Shown: one piece after another, positions 27,528 through 38,200 of the stretch
Position numbering within the stretch: position 1 is the first letter of the stretch
How the letters are laid out: the number at the start of each line of letters is the position of its first letter
Source: Paragordius varius
Lineage: Eukaryota; Nematomorpha
Direction: 5' to 3'
Assembly: GCA_964247055.1 (NCBI GenBank)
Contig: OZ176052.1
Location: 7,502,001 to 7,566,000 of the forward strand
DNA length: 64,000 bases
Notes under the pieces: model-generated
What the model saw: only the letters and a program-made list of their open reading frames with translations
Database searches by the model: none
Told to the model about the DNA's origin: nothing
Program-made: the position numbers and the translations under genes

Positions 27528-27657
27528 ATGGTCCCAACCAACAAATACCACCCATAGTATTTTCGGAACACAAACATTAAAATGAGTTTTAAGCAAACAA
27601 TTAAAATAAATCTAAACAAACCAATTTTTAACTTTAAGTTAAAGTTATATAACAATC

Positions 27658-28433
27658 ATAGCGTAAATCTCGTGCTACGCAGCCCGAGGAAGTCCTTCGG
27701 ACTTCTGGGGTGGGGGGGCTATTTGAAAAAGGGACAATAAAATTATCCACATATGTGGATTATTTTGAAACATTATTTAATAGCTAAGATCTCATAGGAA
27801 TTTCAAAACGGTGCATTCATACTAACATATTATTTACTTGAGCGAAAAATAGATTCAAAAATTACTTTTTTTTGAAAAAAATGGCATTTTACGGGGGGAG
27901 CGGGTAAAAAGAGGGCTAAATTAAAAAATCGAGCCGACTATGTTCGGCGCAATTGAAAATAAGTAAACAAAAATTATATTTGAAATTGAATGATCCAACG
28001 CGTTTTGGGGAAAATTGTCTCCAAGACACGATTTTTGTGGACTTGTTTTCAAAAAAGCCGTTTTTTACAGGGGTGGGCCTGAACTGGGGGCCTATAAAAA
28101 AAGGGCGTATATTGTCGGAGCATTCTTTAATGATTATATTTTTTCGACGTTTGGAATTGAATGGGTTACCGGTTTTCCGAAAACAGCACAAAGCCAGCAT
28201 TTTCCATACGACGGAGTTTTTAGCGGGCACCTCCTTACCCAGCAGCTATCATCAAAGAAACGCTTGACTAAATTTTACGCCTTTTAACAGGGAATACGTG
28301 GAATTTTTATTGAATTTTTACGGTCTCATACCTTGGGCGAAAAATGGATTCAAAATTTGGATTTGAATGGATCTACCGGGTTTTCGGAAACAGATCACAA
28401 AGCCATTACTTTCCATTTTTATAAATATATAGA
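27658..28433 (-). mobile_element. Non-autonomous Helitron, minus-strand copy
   Basis: On the minus strand it starts TCTATATATTTATAAAAATG at 28433, preceded by A, and ends near 27658 after the hairpin at 27669-27688, with CTAT where other copies have CTAG. A second palindrome (AAGTCCTTCGGACTT, 27690-27704) precedes the hairpin. About 776 bp. It includes an internal unit (about 28205-28345: GCGGGCACCTCCTTACCC...) that is missing from the 567-bp copy at 8850 and expanded in tandem at 49-53 kb. No helicase coding. Confidence 0.75.
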
Positions 28434-30299
28434 TTATATACCAATTAAAGTTCAAATTCACCCTTGAACAATTTAATTCACCCTAAAATAAATTATGTGT
28501 TTTTAGATTAAAAATTACCTTATAATTTTAAAAATGAAATTTCGTTTAAAATTAATATAATACTGAAACAATAACAATAATAAACTATGCCATAAAAAAA
28601 TATTTTATATAATGTTGAGGTATATTAGGCCGAAAACACATTATTTTAGAGTGAATTTAAATTGTTAGAGGGTAAATTTGAATTGTTCGAGGGTGAATTT
28701 GATTGTAAATGGTATATATTTTTATCCCATGATACACCTAGTTTTTATTGGTTGTTTTTTGAATCGGTGATAGTCATGGCCCGTCAGACCCTACTCTATT
28801 TATAGAATATAGAATATATAATATATACCGGTAAATAATAATATCTTATTATCTTTACCTTTTTTAAGTGACCTTCTCGTACAATATATCTAAATATGAA
28901 TTAAATCAAAATAGGTAAATGGGGGTTGACCTTTCAAATATGTGCTAATATTTGTACCCACTTGTAACTTCGTCGTTATAACCTAATAGATAAATAAACA
29001 TCTATATATAATATTTTTCAAATATATATTATTTGATGACTTGTAAATTTTTTATATTTATATTTTACTTAATATCCGAATATGGATCATCTATTCGTTT
29101 AAACAGTAAGTTATTAAATAGCTCAAAAATTTTCAGCAAAAAATATATTTATAAATTTAATATTATTTCTATGTAACTATAGAAAATTATCCAAATTATA
29201 TTTAAAATGACTTGTAAACGCCTTATATAACGTAAAACAATTCAATATAAACCGATAATCCAAGTTTTGGAAATGTACTTTAAACCATTCTATACAAATA
29301 AGGCATATTTTCGATTCAAACTGAAAAAGTTTTATAATTAATTATGATAAAGATTAAAAACTAAAAATACTTCTAAAAAATTGTTAAGAATGCACATTCA
29401 TATTGACCAATTCACTTTTTGGCCAATTAATAATACACTATCGTATGAGAAAACATACAATAAATGGTTGAATTTATTTACTTTTTCCTATCTTGCAACA
29501 TTAATTTTGTTTATTTAATTATGGACAAAATTTGATCTATATCATACCTTACTCTATTACCTATTGGCCAACAATAACGTGAAATGGCCCACATAAATGT
29601 ACACAAACTTTGTCTCCAATAGACATTAGATAATAAACAAATTGTTTTTATCAATTTATAAAAATAAATTATATAATTGATTCACATTTTCGACCATCTA
29701 TGGGTCAAGATTTTCGGCCTGCATTTTCAATCTTTGGCGAAACATTGTATATTTGAGTTAACAGGTTTTTATCTTACGCTATCGAATAATTCCATACGGT
29801 ATGAGGTTTAGGGACAGGGTGTAACTTTTTCATGTTTTACAAATTAAACATTTATTTAATTTGCGATACCACCATTCTCCAAAAACATAATTAACACTGG
29901 GCCAGAAGGCGGATTTAATGAATCATGTGTTTATAAAAATAATTTGATTTGATTATGAATATATTAGGGGTTTAAATCCCAGAACACATCTGAAATTGAT
30001 TTTATCAAAAAAAATATTAAAAATATGACATTAAATGTTAAATTATTTTTGTACAATACATTGATAAAATATAAAGGTCACATATCAAGTTATTCTAAAA
30101 TTTACGCCAATAGTTGATCTATATTGGGTAAATAATTTATTTCACAATAATATCAATTTTTTAGAGGCTCGGTCAATAATTTTGTTAAATTTAATGATGC
30201 ATTGATTTTAAGTTTAGCTTGTGGCCAATAGCCTCGAATAATTGTAACAAAAATTGGGCATCCCATGATGTCAGCTTAAAATTCGACTCACAAATCAAT
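28434..30299. other. Intergenic, nothing recognised
   Basis: AT-rich with short random frames. No exon of the downstream protease could be found here, although its missing signal-peptide exon should lie between 28.4 and 31.5 kb. Confidence 0.35.
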
Positions 30300-31013
30300 C
30301 ATTATTCCAACTTTTTTCTACGGATGTGAAAGGTTGGACTTCAAAAAATCCAAATTTTCGCCCGATGGCATCTTTGGTAGTTGTTGAAAAAAACAAAAAT
30401 AAATAAAATTTAAGTTAAATGTGTGTATCAATAATTTAAATTGATATAATGGACAAAGAAAAGTATCACAAAAGAAACCGTTATAATCTCGAATGGCGCA
30501 TGTGACATAAATTTTATATAACACAAATATGTCTATTTTATTTTTCAACAAGTCCTGAGGATGCAATTGGCAAAAGTTTGAGTTTTTAATTAAAATTTTT
30601 TTATTTCCTACATTATTCTCGACGTTAATACGAATCTTATTTATAAAAATCCGACCTACAGAAAACTCTTGCAAATAAAATGGACGGATAAAATAACTAA
30701 CAAGGCAATTTTAAATAAAATCAATCCCGATATGTCTTTGCTTGGAATGTCCATCCACACAAAACTATCCTACTTTGGCCACATTATAAGATCTAAATTG
30801 GAAAAATCCTTGATGTTGGGAAAAGTTAGTGGTACTTGTAAAAGGGGCCGAAGAAGGATAAGGTGGATGGACAATATTCTGCAAGAAACTAGCAAAACCT
30901 GGACAGAACTCAACATTAGAACTAAAAATCGCAACCTATGGAGAAGTTTTATTTACAAATTGCAAAAAGTCGAGCTCGACTGTAGCAATACACACACACA
31001 CATGTATTCATAA
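30300..31013 (+). mobile_element. RTE-type LINE, 3' end fragment
   Basis: The 30660-31013 frame reads LLQIKWTDKITNKAILNKI, LSYFGHIIRSKLEKSLMLGK and CKRGRRRIRWMDNI, the C-terminal domain that follows the reverse transcriptase in RTE/BovB-like LINEs. A short piece upstream (about 30308-30335, FFYGCERLDF) resembles the LLYGSETW block, with about 300 bp of unrelated sequence between. Stop after a (CA)n run at about 31000, typical of LINE tails. Truncated, not functional. Confidence 0.75.
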
Positions 31014-31486
31014 TTATGATATTTTATACTGCCCTGCATGTATATGTTGTGAGCTCGTGGTAAGGAACGACCTATTTATTTTAGCGATCAGCACTTATTG
31101 CATATTTATATGGGGTTTAACAAGATTTTGGATGATATAAATGCATCCATGGTTTTAGATCATTTTATAATCACCAATTCGAGCGCCTTAGGTAGCAGAA
31201 GTTTAGCAATAGCAATTTGCATAGATATGTGAATAGAGAAATTAAGCATAAAAGAAATTAACGGAATTGAAGGAGTCGACAAACAAAATTATTGATTTAA
31301 GCATAAACATTCTGAATAAATACGTTTTAGTTCAGGAGGGAATATTTATTTTATATAAGATTAACCAATAATTTTAAATAAAGTTAGCACCATAAATTCA
31401 ACAATTTGCGCATGTTTCGTGATACAGAAAACTCTAGTTATAAATTTTACTAACAATTGTATGGTCTTTACTATTTATAAAAACAG

Positions 31487-34400
31487 GCGATTGTCCCCGG
31501 CCTTGCGGAATATCTTTGGTAAGGCCGTTAGCTCCTTGTGGCAAAGTTTCTCAATACATAATAAATGGTAACGTTTCTCGAAAAGGGGCCTGGCCATGGC
31601 TGGTTTATATATTATTTTCTTTTTTGGAAAAGAATTAAATATATATATGTTTTATTGGATTTATTTTGCAAATAAAGTTCAAATTAAATAAAGAAAGGTA
31701 AATACCAATTTATTCTTTGTTAATTACCAAAAATTCAAAATATAGACTTTAATGAAAACATTTACCTAATTCATGTAAATGATTTTTATATAAAGAGTTT
31801 GCTAATTTTTTATTTATATGGATTTTCTTATATACTTTTTAGGTCAAAATTGAAGTTATTTGGTATGACGATAATTACCGCTATAAGAAACAGTGTGGGG
31901 GAGCTATTATATCCGATAATTATATTCTTACCGCTGGTCATTGCCTTTATCAAAAGTAGTATTTAATATTAATTATATTCTACACCCCTGTCATAATGAA
32001 CCAATTATGGAAAATACCAGGTGTTTTATAAGTTATTATTGGTTAAACTAAGTAAAGCAGACAGCGAATAGTAAGACGATTAATTTGATACAGATCTCAT
32101 TTTGTTCAGCCATCAAATTACAAACACGCATAGCTTGAGTTGACCGAAAACTAGTGTTTGTTTTAATCAATCAGTAATCATGTCTTGTGCCTGAAAAGAA
32201 CATTTGCGCATTGCCATCAAAAGATAAGGGCTGTTCAAAGTTATCGTTTATTAGTAGAAACATATGGTTAACATACCTTATTGAACCCATGTAAAACATG
32301 GTTTCGAATATTAAAAGTTTTGATTTTATGTGAAAGAATGTAGGCCCTCTGGTAAACAACAATATAAAAACGATTAAACCCAACAAAACTCAACGGCAAT
32401 TCAACGGCAATTGACAGAAACATTATATTTATTACAAAAAATCATCAATAGATGTTCAGACTAATGGGAGATACCAATCGGATGGGTTCCACACAATTTT
32501 ATGAACGTCAAATCGCAAAGTAACTGGTAATATACTACTTTAACCTCATGAAAAGATATCTTTTGCATCGAATTGGAACGAGTGATGAGAAATGGGTTTA
32601 TTTTGTGGGTCGGTTGAATAAAAAATAAGTATAACACATTTCTTGTTTTTCAACTAAAAAAATTAGTCCCTGTCTGTTTAGATGGTTTCTTTGGAATCAC
32701 CAAAGGATATTTCTCTTTTGAAAAACGAATGATATTTACAATTTTTTTCATTGTCTTATCTATCAGAACTTAGTTTGGCGCTTAAAAGATGAGCAACTTG
32801 ATATAGTAATTAAAAGGGCTGCCGGTATACTTAATCAGATCAGTGTAGATTCAATCTTCTGAATTTTAACACAGTAGGTTTAAAAAACTTATACTGCAGT
32901 AAGATGGAAGGTCTGAGTAGAGTTTTATATAGAATATTTGTTTTAAAACATGAAATATTATTTATGAAAAAACCGAAGTTGGACAAAGACATCTACAATG
33001 AAAAATGTGAGTTACAATGGCTTATCTTTGCGACATTCAAAATATTTAGTGAATTTTCAAATCAAATATCTTATTTTAAGAAAAAGTAAATATACAGATT
33101 TTATTTATATTGTTTCTATATTTTACAACATGGGAATTCTAATAAACTCTTCGATTCAATGGTATATCTAAATACCCTAGACTAAATTTAAATTAAATTT
33201 TCTAAAAAACTACTGAAGAAAACAGTCCCAATTTAAATTTATGCTTCCATCCTAATAAAAATTATTTAAAAGTCCAAAATATCTAAAAAAAATTTCGTTT
33301 TGAAAAAAAAGTTCCAACTACTTGGACGCCATTTATCTGCAAAAATTTTGCAAAATACCGGGTTTATTTAATTCTAACGTTAAAATTAAAGCTAATTATT
33401 TATTCAAATTACATCTAACATTGAAAAAAAATAGAAAAAGTGGTTAATTTTTTTATTATTTTTCAATTTAGCCAATGCACATATGTTGCGTTAACTTAAT
33501 TTTTACCTTTGGGTTTTACATTAAAAAAAGAAATATCTAGTATTTTTGAATTAATTTTTTTATATATTTCGGTTTATTGATGTTATATGAGTGCAAATTT
33601 TGCAATGGTTTCGATTCCTTCCATACTTTTAAAGTATTTAATCTTAAACAGGCCTGGGGTATCCAACCCCAATTTAAATCGAAGGACTGAAATGTATGTG
33701 TTGTATCCAAGTGTTAACTGAACTCAAATTAAGGTTACCATTTACATTTTTATCTAATGAGAATAAAATGGAAATAATTTGAAGATATTAAAAATTGCTT
33801 TCTTAAAACTCGTCGAAAATCCATGGTGTATATGTACCAAATATTAAGTACCTTGCGGAATTCGGTTTTGATCAGGCGCTTTGAAATATGTCTTAATTCG
33901 AAAATGGTTCCAATTTGATATGCCAAATATACTAAAATTAATAGAAGTTTACATTAATTTAAGTTTTATTACATATATTTTAATCTATCACGTGATAAGC
34001 CTAGTTCCAATTTATAACCATTAATTTTAGTTATTTGATCTCTATCCTAATAGTTGAACCCCATTTCCACATTGTATCGGTTATCATACAACCGATTTGG
34101 TTTTTTAAAGAAGCAATTATCTTAAATATTTTTGAACCATAAACATATATATTATTTTACTAATTTTTTGTAAATACTTCAGTATAAATAACTCGGTTAT
34201 GATGGATATATCGACTAATAATAACAGATATTAATTATTTATATCCATTTTATATAATCGAGAAATTAAGGGGACTCGAAGAATGTACTCGCTATTCTGC
34301 TTGTAAAATTCATATAAAATTTATCCTAGCATAATTATATTAATATTTTATAGCAATGTCAGTTTAGCGATGCGGAAAACAATAAAGATTTCAACAGAAA

Positions 34401-35038
34401 TCTCTTCAAAACCAATCAGAGTTAAATCCTATGTCCTTCATCCAAAACATCTTTTTTTAAAGCCAAAACATGATTTAGCTTTGATTCATGTTAAAGATGC
34501 ATTTAATATAAGCAAATCAAAATTTAATAAAGCTTGCCTCCCGAATGATTTTATGATAGGTCAACCAACAAATGAATGTTACATAGCTGGATATGGCCAT
34601 TTTAATCGTAATTCCCAAATATTATATCAAATAATAAAAAATACCATTTTTTAACAAATTTAAAGCTTTCAATTATCCACATTATGTTTAGGGACGGTTC
34701 CAGTCATGTCAGAACGAATCCGCGAAACTTGCATGAAATTCCAACATTATGAAGAATGCTCAACCCATAAATCCCTAACTGTCCCATTAAAAAATGCCAT
34801 TTACAACCGTCAATTGGGCTGTGGTTTACCCATGTCTTATGGACATACAGATAAGATGACTTACTGCGCAAAAGGGGATTCGGGAACTCCGATTGTATGT
34901 AAAGTTGGAAGCCAAATGCAAATACTGGGTGTTATGGCCAAAGGAGCTGTCAGAGAAATTTGTACTTTCGTTAACATTACTATGGTTGAAAATAATAGAT
35001 GGATCCATGAAACCTTGACTCATAACATTTTATCGTAA
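31487..35038 (+). CDS. S1 (trypsin-fold) serine protease, 5' exon not found
   Basis: Extracellular or secretory peptidase of family S1. Exons in phase: 31487-31602, 31843-31955, 34354-34607, 34692-35038. Features in order: Cys-rich segment (CPRPCG...PLAPCGK), mature N-terminus-like IINGNVSRKGAWPW, CGGAIISDNYILTAGHC with catalytic His (31939-31941), KHDLALIHV with catalytic Asp (34472-34474), and CAKGDSGTPIVC with catalytic Ser (34880-34882). So the triad is present. There are two residues between Cys and Gly before Asp-Ser where the family normally has one, and GDSGT replaces GDSGG. No Arg/Lys precedes IINGN directly (SQYIING), so zymogen cleavage would be non-tryptic. The signal peptide exon was not located. 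The 2.4-kb second intron holds only short remnants. Confidence 0.85.
31956..34353. other. Long protease intron with decayed coding-like remnant
   Basis: The intron between the His and Asp exons. At 32767-32860 a plus-strand frame reads NLVWRLKDEQLDIVIKRAAG..., which looks like old coding or transposon sequence but cannot be placed in a family. The remainder is AT-rich without recognised features. Confidence 0.3.
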
Positions 35039-35279
35039 CGGCAAATTAAGGAGTGCAATTCGATTATTTTGAGAATAAATAATTTACATTTTCTGACCAA
35101 TTGCCTATAACGGGTTAAAACGAATTAACAGCAAGCATAATTGGTCTTTTTGATTAAAAAACAGAATTTATTCTATTGCAATTGTTTTATCACATTTACG
35201 GAAGTAATATTGGTGGTAAGTTTTGAGTTGTTGTACAAAAATATAAAACTTTATGGACATATATGATTTCCAAAAACTA

Positions 35280-38200
35280 CTAATTACATTTCAATTGATC
35301 ACTAATATTGCTTAAGATATCATCGAAACAATTATTTGTCGTAGACGATTCGAACTCTGAGAAAAGATCATTAACTGAAAAATCATTATAGGCACCATTA
35401 TCTTGATCGTTGACATCATTTTCGTTTTCGAAAAACCAGTCCTTATTGTTATCCATCATAGCTTTGGCGGTAACAGCTCGGTTTTCTGTTTCAGAATCTA
35501 AAACAAAATTTGATAAAGAAATTCAAAACTCAAAAATCTGATTTCGCATTAATAGGTAAATTTTATAATAGTTAAGATATAATTTGATTTTTTCAATAAG
35601 CGCCTTACTCATAATGGGCTTGTGTATAATAATAAGTAGCGCTTTTATATGAATTAACTCATGCTTATTAGTTATTATAATGTATTGAAATGAAACAGTT
35701 AAAAGTATCGTCTAACTTCCCATTTACTAGTGAAATTTAAATATCTATATTTTAAGCCAAAAACATTTTAACTTTTTTCAAACTTCTGTACAATAATATA
35801 AAATACCACATAAAATTAAAAAAATAATTATTTTAATACTATTCCATTCGTGCATAAAGGACACAATTGGGGAGATTATGAAGCGCATCTACTCAATTGC
35901 ACAACGAATTCGAAAATTTATTACAATAATTTAATAATGGCAAAACATAAGAGTAAAAGACTAATATTTGTTATAAAGAAAACCATATTGATTATTGTAA
36001 TTTGAATATAAATTGGATCATAAGATATAATATTGAGTATTTTCATTGCTATTCTCTATTTCGCAACTCAATACAATAGTTTATACCAGGGGTGGCCCGC
36101 AAAAAATTTGAAAATCCATAAATTATAAATATAGGCTTAAAAATCTTGATAAAATTTATATTATTTACATAATAAATTTTTGTTAATAAATCTAACCAAG
36201 CGACAAGAACAAGAATTCGCTATATTGTGTTTGTGTTTTCCATTTTATGTTATTTAATAAATTCCTAATTACAGTATGCATTTTAATGTATGTTAAGTAA
36301 TTTTATTGCCTGCCAAAAAACATAAATGGTTTATCAAATGCGTAAAATACTGACCCACAAAATTATTTCGCAGTACACCTATGAAAGAGGATTGACGTGA
36401 GAATTAACATAGCTTTTGATTTGATGGATATTTTGTAATGTTAAATTTTGAGAATATTATAGGAATTTATGTTAACATTTGAAATATTGTTGATACGCAT
36501 TTAGATGAGGAATTTTGTGGGATTTTATCTTTGATAAATTAATAAATAGTAAAATACGTATTTTAAGATTTTTTATGTTTCCTAAATTTAATATTTTATA
36601 TTTTTCAACATGCTAAATACCTGTATTAATTAATATTGGTATTATAATTTTATTTAGTTGTTGTTATTAATTAAAAAAACACAGGTAAATACATATTTGT
36701 GAAAAATTAAATGGTATTTAGATATTTTTGTCTTTTATGTTTTGCATTGTTAATTATTGATAATTTTTAAGCATTTCAGACATTTTAATAAGGTAAAAAT
36801 TCCAGTTTTTAAATTTAGTCAAATTTATTTATTTTTTGTTTTTTTATTTAATATTACTATTTGTAATTAACTACTACATATTTTGGACATTTTAATAATT
36901 ACAGGTAAAAATTGCGGTTTTTAACAAATTTAGTAAAAATTTAGTTTTTTTTTGTTTTTTTAGGTTTTTCATTTTTAATTGTAATTAATTACTACATATT
37001 TTGGACATTTTAATAAATACAGGTAAAAATTGTGGTTTTTAACAAATTTAGTAAAATTTTAGTTTTTTTTGTTTTTTTAGGTTTTTCATTGTTAATTGTA
37101 ATTAATTACTATATATTTTGGACATTATGATAAATACAGATAAAAATTGCGGTTTTTAACAAATATAGTAAAAATTTAATTTTTTTTGTTTTTTAAGTTT
37201 TGCATTGTTAATTGTAATTAACTACTACATATTTTGGACATTTTAATAAATACAAGTAAAAATTGTGGTTTTCAACAAATTTAGTAAAAATTTAGTTTTT
37301 TTTTGTTTTTTTAGGTTTTTCATTGTTAATTGTAATTAATTACTATATATTTTGGACGTTATGATAGATACAGGTAAAAATTGCGGTTTTTAACAAATAT
37401 AGTAAAAATTTAGTTTTTTTTGTTTTTTAGGTTTTGCATTGTTAATTGTATTAACTACTACATATTTTGGACATTTTAATAAATACAAGTAAAAATAGTG
37501 GTTTTTAACAAATTTAATAAAAATTTAGTTTTTTTAGGTTTTTCATTGTTAATTGTAATTAATTACTATATATTTTGGACATTATGATAAATACAGGTAA
37601 TAATTGCGGTTTTTAACAAATATAGTAAAAACTTAGTTATTTTTGTTTTTTAGGTTTTGCATTGTTAATTGTAATTAACTACTGCATATTTTGGACATTT
37701 TAATAAATGCAAGTAAAAATAGTGGTTTTTAACAAATTTAGTAAAAATTTAGTTTTTTTTGTTTTTTTAGGTTTTTCATTGTTAATTGTAATTAATTACT
37801 ACATATTTTGGACATTATGATAAATACAGATAAAAATTGCGGTTTTTAACAAATAAATGTAACATTTTTTGTATTTTGTATCATTGTTATTTAATTAATT
37901 ACTAAATATTTTGGACATTTAAAAAACTGGTGTAAATTGCGGTTTTTAATAAATTAGTAAAATTTTAAATTTTTTGTTCAACCTTGCTAATTTATTTTGT
38001 CACTATATATTTGTGATACATTGATATATACAGGTAAAAATTACTATGATTTGCGGTTTTTTAAATTTTTTAAAATATTAGTTATTGTTTTACCATAACT
38101 AATATATTAAATATTAACATATCTGAGCAGGTAAAAATGCATGTTACGGTTTTATGTTTGACATTTTATTCCAAATCAACTATTTATATTTTAATAAACA

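Noticed and set aside
27916-28287. Three overlapping frames of 90-104 residues on both strands
   Set aside because: All fall in Helitron sequence; their residues follow the nucleotide repeat and match no protein family.
36880-37960. Regularly spaced repeats, considered as a CRISPR-like array
   Set aside because: Units of about 115 bp are contiguous tandem repeats without unique spacers, in a eukaryotic transposon with a mirrored copy in the other arm.
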